64,000 nt of DNA, from NCBI GenBank assembly GCA_947502355.1, contig CANMZP010000005.1, positions 114,460-178,459 on the forward strand. Reading direction: 5' to 3'. Positions within the stretch are counted from its first letter, which is position 1. Each line of letters begins with the position of its first letter. Made by a program: the position numbers and the translations under genes. This DNA is from an uncultured Thalassotalea sp. Its GTDB lineage: Bacteria; Pseudomonadota; Gammaproteobacteria; Enterobacterales; Alteromonadaceae. This document shows, piece by piece, positions 42,306 through 52,497 of this stretch. The notes under the pieces are model-generated. The model was not told where the DNA came from. It made no database searches and saw only the letters and a list, made by a program, of their open reading frames with translations.

Positions 42306-44870
42306 TTATAAGCCTTTCTTTAACTCATAAATCAGATCTAATGCTTGTTTGGCCGTCAGATCGTTTTCATCAATTTGCTCAAGCTTGCTCAATACAGGAT
42401 GTGGTTGGTTAAACATATCTACCTGTACGGCTTCTGGTTTACTTTTTACTATCGTCGGTGTCTGCTGTTGTTCTAGCTCTTCTAAGCGCTGTTTGGCTCG
42501 CTTAATAACCACTTTAGGCACCCCAGCTAATTGCGCAACTTGTAAGCCAAAACTCTTACTTGCAGCGCCTTCTTGTACGGCATGCATAAAGACGATGGAA
42601 TCACCGTGTTCAATGGCATCTAGATGCACATTAGCCAAATTGTCCAGGCTCTCGGCTAATTGGGTAAGTTCAAAGTAATGACTGGCAAATAAGGTAAATG
42701 CTTGTGATTTAGCGGCTAAATACTCAGCACAGGCCCAAGCTAAAGATAAGCCGTCATACGTACTGGTACCACGACCAATTTCATCAAGCAACACCAAAGA
42801 GTGCTCTGTGGCATTATGCAAAATATTTGCCGTCTCGGTCATTTCCACCATAAAGGTAGAGCGTCCACTGGCTAAATCATCCGAAGCCCCAATACGGGTA
42901 AAGATCCTATCAACAATGCCTATTTGAGCCGAATCTGCCGGCACAAAACAACCCACATGCGCGAGTAATACGATTAAGGCTGTCTGGCGCATATACGTTG
43001 ATTTACCCCCCATATTCGGGCCGGTAATAATTAGCATACGGCGCTGCGTCGATAATTCAACCGGGTTGGCAATAAAGCTCGCATCACTGACTTGTTCAAC
43101 CACTGGGTGGCGACCCGCATTAATATGCACCCCCGGCTCTTCGGTTAAATTTGGTTTATGATAATTTAATGTTTGCGCCCGTTCTGCAAAGTTATTTAGC
43201 ACATCTAATGTGGCAATGGCGTCGGCTGATCTTTGTAGTTGTTCAATAAATGGGGCAAACAACTCAAATAACTCTTCGTATAAGCGCTTTTCCAACGCTA
43301 AAAATCGGCCTTGTGCCGACAGCACTTTTTCTTCGTGCTGTTTAAGTTCTTCAGTAATAAAGCGCTCATTGTTTTTCAGTGTCTGACGGCGAATGTATTC
43401 GCTTGGTACATCGGACGAAGCGGCACGACTGATCTCAATATAGAAACCATGAACTTTATTATAACCAACCTTTAAGGTGTGTATTCCGGTACGTTCTTTC
43501 TCTCTTTCTTCTAGTTCTTTAAGGAAGTTTGTCGCGCCTTGGCTCAAGTCTCTTAACTCATCCAATTCACTGTTATATCCCGGAGCTAACACCCCACCAT
43601 CACGAATTAAAACAGGTGGGTTTTCAATAATCGCCTTGTTTAACAGGGTTTGTAATTGCTCAATAGGCTCACATTGAGAAGCTAATGTAGCAATAAACGG
43701 TTGTTGGCAAAGTTTAAGTAATTGCTGTAACTCTTCATACTGACCAAGGGCATTTCTTAAACGGGCAAAGTCTCTAGGACGGGCACTTTTTAGCGCAATT
43801 CGAGAGATAATACGTTCGATATCACCAATGACTTTAATCACATCGAATAAGTCTGCGTTTATATCTTCTTCAATAATTGCACTGATCGCATTTTGACGGT
43901 TTGTTAGTGTATCTAGATCCCTAAGCGGAAAATGTAACCAACGTTTAAGCAAACGCGAACCCATAGGTGCAGCGGTTTTATCAAGTACTGAAGCAAGGGT
44001 GTTTTCCAAGCCGCCGCTTAGGTTTTGGGTAAGCTCTAGGTTTTTACGCGTTGCCGCATCCAGAATAACGCCACTGGCGTACGATTCGCATTTAATCGAG
44101 CGAATATGCGGAAGAGCGATGCGTTGGGTATCTTTAACGTATTGCAATACACAACCCGCGGCAGCAAGTCCGTGATACTGGTTGGTGATACCAAAGCCAC
44201 TCAACTCTTTGGTTTGAAATTGTTCATTCAAGATAGAAACCGCCGTTTCTATATCAAACTCCCAATCCGGGCGACGGCGAATGCCTTTATACTGCTGTAG
44301 GACATCTATGTATTCGAATGATTCAGGGTATAACAACTCAGCCGGGTTTAACCGCTGTAATTCGGCTTGCAGTTGCTCAAGAGTATTTGGCTCACAAATG
44401 ACAAATCGACCTGAACTCATGTCTAGGTAGGCAATACCAAAGCGCTCTTTTTGATGAAAGACACCAACCAATAAATTATCTTGTTTATCTTCGAGTAGGG
44501 CATCGTCTGAAACCGTACCAGGGGTAACGATACGAACAACTTTACGCTCTACCGGACCTTTACTGGTTGCCGGATCGCCAATTTGTTCACAAATCGCCAC
44601 CGACTCACCCATTTGTACTAAACGCGCCAGATAATTTTCAACCGCATGATAAGGCACTCCTGCCATAGGAATTGCATTGCCACCAGTTTTACCACGAGCG
44701 GTTAACGAGATATCCAGTAAATCAGCTGCTTTTTTGGCGTCATCAAAGAATAATTCGTAGAAATCCCCCATACGATAAAACAATAGAATGTTTTTAAACT
44801 CCGCCTTTATTGTTAAATATTGGCGCATCATTGGGGTATGGTTGGTTTGTGAAAATGGATCGGTTGTCAT
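42306..44870 (-). CDS. mutS: DNA mismatch repair protein MutS
   Basis: Recognises mismatches and initiates repair with MutL. The N-terminal mismatch-binding motif [11 protein letters not shown] contains the conserved Phe-x-Glu. The ATPase domain has Walker [11 protein letters not shown], Walker [15 protein letters not shown], and a C-terminal tail with the tetramerisation-type QVDMF segment. 854 aa, as in E. coli. Divergent from recA. Confidence 0.97.
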   Translation of the reverse strand: MTTDPFSQTNHTPMMRQYLTIKAEFKNILLFYRMGDFYELFFDDAKKAADLLDISLTARGKTGGNAIPMAGVPYHAVENYLARLVQMGESVAICEQIGDPATSKGPVERKVVRIVTPGTVSDDALLEDKQDNLLVGVFHQKERFGIAYLDMSSGRFVICEPNTLEQLQAELQRLNPAELLYPESFEYIDVLQQYKGIRRRPDWEFDIETAVSILNEQFQTKELSGFGITNQYHGLAAAGCVLQYVKDTQRIALPHIRSIKCESYASGVILDAATRKNLELTQNLSGGLENTLASVLDKTAAPMGSRLLKRWLHFPLRDLDTLTNRQNAISAIIEEDINADLFDVIKVIGDIERIISRIALKSARPRDFARLRNALGQYEELQQLLKLCQQPFIATLASQCEPIEQLQTLLNKAIIENPPVLIRDGGVLAPGYNSELDELRDLSQGATNFLKELEEREKERTGIHTLKVGYNKVHGFYIEISRAASSDVPSEYIRRQTLKNNERFITEELKQHEEKVLSAQGRFLALEKRLYEELFELFAPFIEQLQRSADAIATLDVLNNFAERAQTLNYHKPNLTEEPGVHINAGRHPVVEQVSDASFIANPVELSTQRRMLIITGPNMGGKSTYMRQTALIVLLAHVGCFVPADSAQIGIVDRIFTRIGASDDLASGRSTFMVEMTETANILHNATEHSLVLLDEIGRGTSTYDGLSLAWACAEYLAAKSQAFTLFASHYFELTQLAESLDNLANVHLDAIEHGDSIVFMHAVQEGAASKSFGLQVAQLAGVPKVVIKRAKQRLEELEQQQTPTIVKSKPEAVQVDMFNQPHPVLSKLEQIDENDLTAKQALDLIYELKKGL

Positions 44871-45313
44871 TTGAATTCTTTTATAATTTAGTTATGGCTA
44901 GTGTTCGTTTGCTTTATCATTACTTTTAATTGCAGTTACAGTGCAAAATGCACAAGGGATAGCCATTGTTCGTGTCAAAGATGATGGTAAAATGATAACA
45001 TCATCGGCAGTAAAATTGTCAATTAAACTGTCGCGTTCTGCGAATAAAGTTTATCAATTTAATCGGGCGGAAAATTTACTGTATAACCGCACAAAAAGTA
45101 CTGGTTAAAACCACTGTGTATTACTGTGTGGATTGCGATTAAGAATTTTACAATAGATAGGTGCTTTATTTTTTAATTAATAAAAACAATGGGTTGTGGT
45201 GATTTTTGCGAGTATTAATTAAAAAACAATAAAAAAACTGTTGATACTGTACGATTATACAGTATACTGTTTTCAAACCTTACCACATTACGATAAAAAT
45301 TTTGGAGATTATA
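44871..45313. other. mutS-recA divergent region
   Basis: 443 bp without a supported gene. It holds the recA LexA box at 45245-45264. The pncC/cinA-type gene that often sits between mutS and recA is absent. A short signal-peptide-like open frame near 44900-45108 has no plausible start and is not called. Confidence 0.6.
45245..45264 (+). promoter_or_regulatory. LexA (SOS) box of recA
   Basis: CTGT-N8-ACAG inside the extended palindrome TACTGT ... ACAGTA. This is a near-consensus gammaproteobacterial SOS box about 50 bp upstream of the recA start. An overlapping ACAGTATACTGT palindrome extends to 45270. Confidence 0.92.
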
Positions 45314-46339
45314 ATGGACGCAAACAAAGAAAAGGCGTTATCTGCAGCACTTGGGCAAATCGAACGTCAGTTTGGTAAAGGCTCTATTATGAAATTGGGT
45401 GACAACCGTAGCATGGATGTTGAAACCATTTCAACAGGTTCATTGGCACTGGACGTTGCATTAGGTGCAGGCGGTTTACCAATGGGGCGTGTTGTTGAAA
45501 TTTACGGTCCAGAATCAAGTGGTAAAACAACCTTAACGTTAGAAGTTATTGCTGAAGCACAGCGTAACGGTAAAGTATGTGCGTTCGTGGATGCTGAACA
45601 CGCACTTGATCCAATCTATGCAGAAAAATTAGGTGTAGATATCAATGAACTACTTGTTTCTCAACCAGATACCGGTGAGCAAGCATTAGAGATCGTTGAC
45701 ATGTTAAGCCGCTCTGGTGCGGTAGATGTTATCGTAGTCGATTCGGTAGCAGCGCTGACACCAAAAGCTGAAATTGAAGGCGACATGGGTGACAGCCACA
45801 TGGGTCTCCAAGCACGTATGTTATCGCAAGCAATGCGTAAACTAACGGCTAACTTAAAACAAACCAACACCATGTTAATTTTTATCAACCAAATCCGTAT
45901 GAAGATTGGTGTGATGTTCGGTAACCCTGAAACAACAACGGGTGGTAATGCCCTTAAATTCTACGCCTCAGTACGTTTAGATATCCGTAGAATTGGTGCA
46001 GTTAAAGAAGGTGATGAAATCACTGGTAACGAAACCCGAGTCAAAGTGGTTAAAAACAAAATTGCGCCACCATTTAAACAAGCTGAATTCCAAATCCTTT
46101 ACGGCTTGGGTATCAACAGCTTTGGTGAGCTAATCGACTTAGGTGTTAAGCACAAGTTAGTTGAAAAAGCGGGGGCATGGTACAGCTGTAATGGCGAGCG
46201 TATCGGCCAAGGTAAAGCAAATGCAACAAAGTACATGCAAGAGCACCCTGCAATGGCAAAAGACATCGATGCGAAGTTACGTGGCTTATTGCTAACCACT
46301 GCAAAAGCGGAAACAGAGCAAGAAGAAAGCGAAGCATAA
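45314..46339 (+). CDS. recA: Recombinase A
   Basis: DNA strand-exchange protein and SOS co-protease, 341 aa from ATG 45314. Walker [11 protein letters not shown], the L1/L2 region ([19 protein letters not shown] and GNPETTTGG), and an acidic C-terminus are present. ATG 45314 has GGAG 7 bp upstream; the frame also contains a TTG at 45302. Induced via the LexA box. recX is not adjacent but 13 kb downstream. Confidence 0.97.
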   Translation: MDANKEKALSAALGQIERQFGKGSIMKLGDNRSMDVETISTGSLALDVALGAGGLPMGRVVEIYGPESSGKTTLTLEVIAEAQRNGKVCAFVDAEHALDPIYAEKLGVDINELLVSQPDTGEQALEIVDMLSRSGAVDVIVVDSVAALTPKAEIEGDMGDSHMGLQARMLSQAMRKLTANLKQTNTMLIFINQIRMKIGVMFGNPETTTGGNALKFYASVRLDIRRIGAVKEGDEITGNETRVKVVKNKIAPPFKQAEFQILYGLGINSFGELIDLGVKHKLVEKAGAWYSCNGERIGQGKANATKYMQEHPAMAKDIDAKLRGLLLTTAKAETEQEESEA

Positions 46340-46371
46340 TTCGTTTAGCGCAGCTTACTAACGCTAAAAAT

Positions 46372-46406
46372 AAAACCTCTTTTACTGAAACAGTAAAAGA
46401 GGTTTT
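46372..46406. terminator. Strong terminator after recA
   Basis: AAAACCTCTTTTACTG, a 3-base loop, CAGTAAAAGAGGTTTT, then more T. The perfect 16-bp stem could also stop transcription from the opposite TonB receptor gene. Confidence 0.92.
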
Positions 46407-46546
46407 TTTATGGAAGGCCATTATTCTAAAAGTGCGAATTAGGGTAAGCGTCTCCTGCACAGCTTATCATAATCCCGAACAGGTCCACGTCATCACAGAC
46501 TCGTTGCGGGATCGTCTAAATAACCTTTTAAATTAATTTTTATGGG

Positions 46547-48925
46547 TTAATAAAACTCATAAGAAAAATCAACACCAAATGAACGGTCTTGACCAACACG
46601 ACCATAGTCATAACCAAGTGATGATAAATCCACAGCCGAGGTTCTGTATTCTTCGTCAGTTAGGTTTTTACTCCACACCCCAATATACCAATTATCGGTT
46701 GCATGAAATTCAAAACGGGCATTTGCTAACCAGTAACCGTCTTCTTCCATTCGGTCAAGATTAAACACATCAAAATTTTGACTGCCTGTATAGGTCGTTT
46801 CTAGACGTAATTTAGCGAAGCCGTAGTCATTTTCAAACAGCTCAGTATCAAGTGATATATTGGCATCAACCGATGGTGACATGATTAAGTCGTTACCTTT
46901 TAAGTTCACGCCACTGAGCATACCTTTATCAACTTCACTATCAAGTAAACCAAGACCAATGTTTAGCATGGTACTCGATGTTACTAAGATCTTTGACTCA
47001 ATTTCTAAACCCTGTACAGAAGATTCATCGATATTAACTAACGTTTGCGCCAGTGTTTGTGGATCGACATTTAAAAACTGTTGGTTGTCGTAGCTGTAGT
47101 CAAATACCGACATATTTAACTGCACCTTGTCGTCAAACACGTTGGTTTTTAAGCCCAGCTCTATGCTATCAAGCTCTTCTGAGTCCACTTTATTGAACTC
47201 TGATGGGTCGAAGAATGCTTGTGCATTATAAGAACCCGAGCGGAAACCTGTGCTATACGAGGCATAATAAAGGGTACCATCTTCGGCTTTATAATCGACG
47301 CCTAGTTTACCGGTCCATTTTTTATCATCGATGGAGTCACTAGGCATTTTAGCAAAAGGGTCTGCTTCATCATAAGGGATAGTATTTAACAGTGGTGTGC
47401 CATCATTACCACGTAAACGAGCTGAAAAGTTGGTTATTGTTACTTCATCGTCGGTGTGACGCGCACCAAATCTAAGTGTTAACGCCTCATTGATGTCGTA
47501 GTTACCATCAAAATAAATCGCTTTACTTTCACGCTCTTGATCAAACTCATTTTCAACAGAACAACCGGCTGGCATTAAAGCACCTAACGACAAACCAAAA
47601 TCATTTAAAATGGCCTCTGTTGCAACACCTGCGTCCGTCATTGGCGCACCCGCTAAAGCGGTGAAAGTGACATCAAGACAGTCCATGTAGTCACGGTTTC
47701 CATCAAGGTTTAAATCAATATCTTGGTAAAAGCCTAATGAAGTTTGGTTATACGAGTCTTCATTGCTGAAATAAAGACCAGCAATAAAGTTAAAGTCACC
47801 TTTATAATTGGAAGTAATGCGAAGATCCTGGGTAAATTGATCTGCGTCGGCATAATAACGTGTGGTAGCAACTTCTAAGGAGGTTCCATCAGCGTCTTCC
47901 GGATTAAGAATATCACCGTCATCATATGAACTAATCGAGGTTAACGTGAGCTCATCGTTAATGTCATAATTGATGGTTAATACTGCAGACTTGGTTTCTA
48001 TTTTACGCTTTAAGTCGGTTTCTGATTCAAATTCATGGTAATCAAGCCCTTCTCTGTAGTCATCTGTTTTATCGGTACCGCCTAGCGCGTTATATAGCCC
48101 ATAAACCCCGCCACCAACACCACCTTCAGAAATGTTAAAAGGCACCACACCGTAGTTTACGGCTTCTTGTTCGCTGGTTGCCAAGCGCAAAACAACTTCT
48201 AAATCGTCGTTTGGTTGATAGGCAAATGTCGCTCTTAATCCATATTCATCAATTGCACTGCCGTCATCCACACCCTTAAGTTTATTTTCTTGCCATCCGT
48301 CAGCTTTTACATAGGAACCGGCAACTCGAACCGCTAACTTGTCAGCAATAATGGGTAAGTCGACAGCACCATTTGCTTCTTGACGGTTATTACTGCCTAA
48401 GCCAAAGGTAAATTCACCACCACCAGTTGTCGCTAAATCTGGCTTTTGGGTAATAAAGTTAACAGCACCACCGGTAGAGTTTTTACCGTAAAGTGTTCCT
48501 TGTGGGCCACGCAATACTTCAATTCGTTCCAAATCAAAAATTTGCACCCCTTGAATCGCGGGGCTACCTTTGTATACTTCGTCAACATAACTGGCGACGG
48601 GGCTGTTTTGATTGAAACTATAATCACTCATGGATACACCACGAAGACTGAAAATAGGGAAACCATCGCCGGCAATGTTGGTGCTTTGAAGGTTAGGGAT
48701 TGCCGCTGCGATATCACCCCCGCTACGAATTTTAAGCCCCTTGATATCGTTTGCTGATATGGCTGAAATTGAAGCTGGAATTTCTTGAATGCTTTGCACT
48801 CGTTTTGTTGCGGTAACTTCGATTGTTTCAATTTTTGAGTCATCAGCTTGCACTTGCGTTGAAGCAGCTAGGGCTAAGCTTAATAAGCTCAATTTAAATG
48901 GCGTGTTGATTTTTTGAGTATTCAT
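46547..48925 (-). CDS. TonB-dependent outer-membrane receptor
   Basis: A 792-aa receptor with a signal peptide ending near VQAD (residues 25-28), a TonB box (ETIEVTA), a plug domain (IPASISAISANDI ... GPQGTLYGKNSTGGAVNF) and a 22-strand barrel ending in a C-terminal aromatic residue. The plug resembles receptors for organic compounds rather than classic siderophore receptors, but the ligand is unknown. A repeated AraC-type operator lies upstream (49026-49059), tying it to the adjacent araC gene. Confidence 0.92.
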   Translation of the reverse strand: MNTQKINTPFKLSLLSLALAASTQVQADDSKIETIEVTATKRVQSIQEIPASISAISANDIKGLKIRSGGDIAAAIPNLQSTNIAGDGFPIFSLRGVSMSDYSFNQNSPVASYVDEVYKGSPAIQGVQIFDLERIEVLRGPQGTLYGKNSTGGAVNFITQKPDLATTGGGEFTFGLGSNNRQEANGAVDLPIIADKLAVRVAGSYVKADGWQENKLKGVDDGSAIDEYGLRATFAYQPNDDLEVVLRLATSEQEAVNYGVVPFNISEGGVGGGVYGLYNALGGTDKTDDYREGLDYHEFESETDLKRKIETKSAVLTINYDINDELTLTSISSYDDGDILNPEDADGTSLEVATTRYYADADQFTQDLRITSNYKGDFNFIAGLYFSNEDSYNQTSLGFYQDIDLNLDGNRDYMDCLDVTFTALAGAPMTDAGVATEAILNDFGLSLGALMPAGCSVENEFDQERESKAIYFDGNYDINEALTLRFGARHTDDEVTITNFSARLRGNDGTPLLNTIPYDEADPFAKMPSDSIDDKKWTGKLGVDYKAEDGTLYYASYSTGFRSGSYNAQAFFDPSEFNKVDSEELDSIELGLKTNVFDDKVQLNMSVFDYSYDNQQFLNVDPQTLAQTLVNIDESSVQGLEIESKILVTSSTMLNIGLGLLDSEVDKGMLSGVNLKGNDLIMSPSVDANISLDTELFENDYGFAKLRLETTYTGSQNFDVFNLDRMEEDGYWLANARFEFHATDNWYIGVWSKNLTDEEYRTSAVDLSSLGYDYGRVGQDRSFGVDFSYEFY

Positions 48926-49025
48926 TGTTCACCTGATTTTTATAGTAATTATTTTTCTTGTTGGTTTTGTGTACAACTCATATTCAGAGTAATCGCAAAT
49001 AATTATTATTTAGTTGACATAACAA

Positions 49026-49059
49026 GCCAACTTATTGACCTTTTACGCCAACTTGTTAG
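49026..49059 (-). promoter_or_regulatory. AraC-type operator of the TonB receptor gene
   Basis: Read on the minus strand: TGGCGTAAAAGGTCAAT, then TGGC again exactly 21 bp later. A nearly identical element with the same 21-bp period lies at 50286-50320. Direct repeats spaced by two helical turns are typical AraC-family sites. It lies about 100 bp upstream of the receptor start, in the sense direction. Confidence 0.7.
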
Positions 49060-49100
49060 TTTATGGTTTCTGGGGTGTTTAATTGGTGTTTGTTTGATGT

Positions 49101-49190
49101 CGAGGGATATCAGAGGAAAAGATCCCGTTAAACAGCCTTTTGTGAGCTGTTTATTGAACGGGTGAACTGTTTGTGTGGGGGGGGGGAGGC
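49101..49190. other. Hairpin and G10 tract downstream of the araC gene
   Basis: CCCGTT-AAACAG and CTGTTT-attg-AACGGG (about 49126-49162) can form a long interrupted hairpin, possibly the terminator of the araC-type gene. A run of ten G residues (49177-49186) lies between the hairpin and the stop codon. G-runs this long are rare in AT-rich genomes and prone to slippage. Confidence 0.5.
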
Positions 49191-49203
49191 GGTTGTTTGT
49201 AGG

Positions 49204-50229
49204 TTATTGATTTAGTTGGCTTTCTTGTCTTGAAAGTTCTCGATATTGTAAAGGGGTATAACCTGTTTTATTTTTAAACATTCGATTAAGCGGGCTCGTT
49301 TCTGCAAAGCCCATGCGTAAAGCAATTTCATAGACGCTCACTTCCGATTCTCGAAGTGCTAACTTGGTCATTTGCTCGATAATATCAAGCTTTAGTTCCC
49401 TAAAGCTTGTGCCTGCTTTGGTTAAATGCCGAACCATGCTGCGTTGTGACATATTTAATTGCTGGGCGATATTTTTTGAGTTGCACTGCTCATTTCCTAT
49501 GGTCGAAGTAATGAATGCTCTAATGTCACTTAATAAATCTTTTTTCTGAGTAAGTTGTTTAAGTTGCAAGAACGTTTCATGATTAAGCAAACTATATAGC
49601 TCAGGATTTTCATCATTGTGTTTGCTATTTAGTAGGCAGCTTTCAAAAACAATGGAGTTTTGAGGTTGGTCAAATGCGATATTAGGACCAAAGGTGGCAT
49701 GCAGTCGATCGAGATTTTCAGGTTTTGCATAGCTCATGTTCACTTTAACAGGGAGCCAGTCATCACCAACAAAGCTTTGAATGATTTCTAGCACGGTGCA
49801 TAAGTTGATATCGGTGTCTATTCGAATACCTGGTCGATTTGGGATCACATAATTAATGGCAAATTCACTGTGTAGGTAATCCACATCAAATTCGGCAAAA
49901 ACCCCGGTGGAAATCAATGGTAAGAACTCTTTTAAATTTTCAAGCAAAATTACTAGGGTGGGTGATTGTAGTACCATTAAAAAAACCGGCCCCCAATCAT
50001 GTTCATCAATCACTTTAGGTAAATCCAGACCAATATCCGGCTTTTCAAGTAGGCAAGATAAATGGTCGACCAACTTTAAGTAATCTAAATACCCCATATG
50101 GGCTAAGGGCTGATTTGGCTGGTAGCCTGTTATCCCTGAGTTGATAAACAATTGTTGCTTTGATAGGCCCTGATTAACGATAAACCTATCAAGCCAAAGA
50201 GTTGGAATTGCCGCTGCGTGATTACTCAT
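49204..50229 (-). CDS. AraC-family regulator with arabinose-binding-type N-domain
   Basis: A 341-aa regulator. The N-terminal roughly 200 residues match the ligand-binding domain seen in OruR/ArgR-like AraC members (Arabinose_bd type). The C-terminal double helix-turn-helix (about 245-330) includes SKNIAQQLNMSQRSMVRHL and YEIALRMGFAETSPLNRMFK. Divergent from the amine oxidase and next to the TonB receptor. The same operator is found at both, so this protein is the probable regulator of all three (inference). Confidence 0.9.
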   Translation of the reverse strand: MSNHAAAIPTLWLDRFIVNQGLSKQQLFINSGITGYQPNQPLAHMGYLDYLKLVDHLSCLLEKPDIGLDLPKVIDEHDWGPVFLMVLQSPTLVILLENLKEFLPLISTGVFAEFDVDYLHSEFAINYVIPNRPGIRIDTDINLCTVLEIIQSFVGDDWLPVKVNMSYAKPENLDRLHATFGPNIAFDQPQNSIVFESCLLNSKHNDENPELYSLLNHETFLQLKQLTQKKDLLSDIRAFITSTIGNEQCNSKNIAQQLNMSQRSMVRHLTKAGTSFRELKLDIIEQMTKLALRESEVSVYEIALRMGFAETSPLNRMFKNKTGYTPLQYRELSRQESQLNQ

Positions 50230-50285
50230 TTTGCTTCTTGTTTTTGTAATTGATTTGTAAATATGTTGTTTACTGTAATTTAATT

Positions 50286-50320
50286 TGGCCTAAAAGGTCA
50301 ATTAAATGGCGTAAAAAGTT
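50286..50320 (+). promoter_or_regulatory. AraC-type operator in the araC / amine oxidase intergenic region
   Basis: TGGCCTAAAAGGTCAAT followed 21 bp later by TGGCGTAAAAAG. It matches the element upstream of the TonB receptor gene in sequence and spacing, and is oriented towards the amine oxidase gene. Confidence 0.7.
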
Positions 50321-50373
50321 TGTAGGGTTGAATGATGCCTACGTTACTCTGAACGCTAACTAGCATTTACGCT

Positions 50374-50497
50374 AGGTAAATTAGTCATTCTCCCATGCTG
50401 AATTTACCTGCCGTGATTGCTTGTGAAAAATCACCGATATGATTTGCCACCAAGGTATCTAGCTATTCTCCCTAGTTGGATGTCCTTAGTGATTTTC
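50374..50497 (+). other. Structured leader upstream of the amine oxidase gene
   Basis: Two inverted repeats: AGGTAAATT (50374-50382) with AATTTACCT (50401-50409), and GAAAATCAC (50426-50434) with GTGATTTTC (50489-50497). They occupy most of the 337-bp gap after the operator. The role is unknown; they could be an mRNA leader structure or further operator sites. Confidence 0.4.
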
Positions 50498-50566
50498 TGA
50501 GGAACAAAGAAGTCTTTGTAAATACAAAAATAATAAGAATAAAAAACAGAATAAGGAATTTTAGCC

Positions 50567-52021
50567 ATGACAAATAAAACGAGTTCGTCGATGTCACTGA
50601 GTCGCCGTAAATTTTTAAAAGGCTCAGGGGTAAGCGCACTTGCAGCGAGTGGTGCGATGTTAGGCGTTGCCCAGGCTGGTCAAGAAGATAAGCAAGGTAA
50701 CGTTAAAAGTAAAACGCCATACGATTATGATGTTGTGGTTGTTGGTGGTGGATTTGCTGGAATCACTGCGGCACGAGATTTACAAAAATCAGGTTTGAAA
50801 ACCTTATTACTTGAAGCTCGAAATCGTCTTGGCGGTCGCACGTTTACAACTGAATTTGCCGGTCATGAGTTGGAATTAGGTGGTTCTTTAGTCCATTGGT
50901 TACAACCCCATATATGGAATGAAATTCAGCGCTATGACATCGATATTTTTGATGCCAATCTCGCTTCAGCAGATAGGACCTTAATAAAAACCGATGATGG
51001 CAAGGTAGTCGAAGCAACGATGGAACAAATGATATCGGTTGTTGAAGCGTTTCATAAATATATGGCTGAAGCAAAACCGAACTGGGAAGCGCCTTTTGAT
51101 ACCTATCATACCAAAAAGCTTATTGATGCCAATGACCATAAATCGGCTTATGATCGCTTTAAAGAGCTTGACCTAACGGATGTGCAAAAAACCGCGGTTG
51201 ATTCATTTTTAGGCACTCTAGCTTGTGGTTCAACAAAAGATGCAGCCTACAATGAACTGCTGCGATTATGGGCGCTGGGGAACTGGAATCTTGATGGGTT
51301 TTTTGATTCGGTTGCTCGCTATAAAATCAAAGGTGGCACCCAGACTTTAGTGAACGCCATCGTCGATGATGGTGGTTTTGAAATCCGTATGGGGACACCT
51401 GTTGCTAGCATTGAAAGTAAATCCGATCATGCTCTAATTACCACCGAATATGAAAATGAAACCATTAGTGCCGCTTACGTAGTTAGTGCCTTGCCCATCA
51501 ATGTGGTTGGTGACGTGAAATTCAGACCCGCTTTAAGCAAAGGCAAGATGGCTGCCTATTCTGAAAAACACTCTGGCTCAAAAGGGCTTATGTTTAACGC
51601 GGAGTTAAAGGGCGACCTTGGCACCGTTATGGGCATGGCTTCGAGTGATGCACCCTTAATGTTTTTTGGCACTTATGCCAGAACAGACGAGCATACGGTT
51701 GTTAATGGTATCGTTGGCGATGTGAGCAATTTAGACGTTCAGGACGATAAAGCGATCGAAGCCGCAATCCAAGAATTCTTACCCGAAGCTGAAGTTCTTA
51801 GCAGTATTGCTTATGACTGGATATCCGATCCTTACTCAAAAGGGCCATACAGTTTATATAAACAAAACTGGACCAAAGACTACCTTGACGACATTTTAAA
51901 ACCAGAAGGGCGGGTGCATTTTGCGGGCTCTGAGTTTACCGAAGGGTGGCGCTGTTATATGAGTGGTGCGATTGGCTCAGGCATAAAAGCGGCCGATAAA
52001 ATTCGTAAGCTCTTGGCTTAA
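50567..52021 (+). CDS. Tat-exported flavin amine oxidase family protein
   Basis: A periplasmic FAD enzyme of the flavin monoamine oxidase family, 484 aa. The Tat signal SRRKFLKGSG is at residues 13-22. The FAD dinucleotide fold is VVGGGFAGITAARDL, with LLLEARNRLGGRT after it, and the C-terminal FAD motif is VHFAGSEFTEGWRCYMSGA. The substrate is unknown. The adjacent cytochrome c could accept its electrons in place of oxygen (inference). Divergent from its likely regulator. Confidence 0.88.
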   Translation: MTNKTSSSMSLSRRKFLKGSGVSALAASGAMLGVAQAGQEDKQGNVKSKTPYDYDVVVVGGGFAGITAARDLQKSGLKTLLLEARNRLGGRTFTTEFAGHELELGGSLVHWLQPHIWNEIQRYDIDIFDANLASADRTLIKTDDGKVVEATMEQMISVVEAFHKYMAEAKPNWEAPFDTYHTKKLIDANDHKSAYDRFKELDLTDVQKTAVDSFLGTLACGSTKDAAYNELLRLWALGNWNLDGFFDSVARYKIKGGTQTLVNAIVDDGGFEIRMGTPVASIESKSDHALITTEYENETISAAYVVSALPINVVGDVKFRPALSKGKMAAYSEKHSGSKGLMFNAELKGDLGTVMGMASSDAPLMFFGTYARTDEHTVVNGIVGDVSNLDVQDDKAIEAAIQEFLPEAEVLSSIAYDWISDPYSKGPYSLYKQNWTKDYLDDILKPEGRVHFAGSEFTEGWRCYMSGAIGSGIKAADKIRKLLA

Positions 52022-52087
52022 TAATACGTTCAATTTATTAGGAATGGCTTTCAAGTCATTCCCACTCTTTATAAGGATAATAATGAC

Positions 52088-52471
52088 ATGAATAATATGC
52101 TTAAGTTAATGGCTTCCATTTTATTCATTAGTAGCGGCGCTACTTTTGCTAACGAAAACAACTGTGATTTAGAAAAAGGGAAACGCCTTTTTAGCAAGTG
52201 TGCAGCATGTCACACCCTTGCCGCCGATAAACACATGATGGGGCCCAGTTTGCACAATTTAGCCGAGCGCAAAGCTGGCAGTGTGCAAAAATTTCGCTAC
52301 TCTAACGCGCTTAAAAACAGTGATATTCATTGGGATCAGGATTCACTAAATCATTTTTTAAAGTCACCGATGAGTTACATACCCGGTACGACTATGCCTT
52401 TTGGTGGGCTGCGAAATGACGCTGACAGGCAAGCATTGGTTTGCTATTTATTAGCGCAGAAAAACACCTAA
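52088..52471 (+). CDS. Small periplasmic c-type cytochrome
   Basis: The 127-aa protein has a signal peptide (cleavage near TFANE, residues 20-24), one haem-binding motif CAACH and a C-terminal axial Met in GTTMPFGG, typical of class I cytochrome c. It lies 66 bp after the Tat-exported amine oxidase, probably in the same operon, and is a natural electron acceptor for that enzyme. Confidence 0.88.
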   Translation: MNNMLKLMASILFISSGATFANENNCDLEKGKRLFSKCAACHTLAADKHMMGPSLHNLAERKAGSVQKFRYSNALKNSDIHWDQDSLNHFLKSPMSYIPGTTMPFGGLRNDADRQALVCYLLAQKNT

Positions 52472-52497
52472 CCAGTACATTTTAAAAGAAGAAAACA

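Noticed and set aside
44893..45108. Signal-peptide-like open frame (SLLLIAVTVQNAQG...) between mutS and recA
   Set aside because: Closed upstream by a TAG, no usable start before the hydrophobic part, and an odd basic C-terminus; probably chance.
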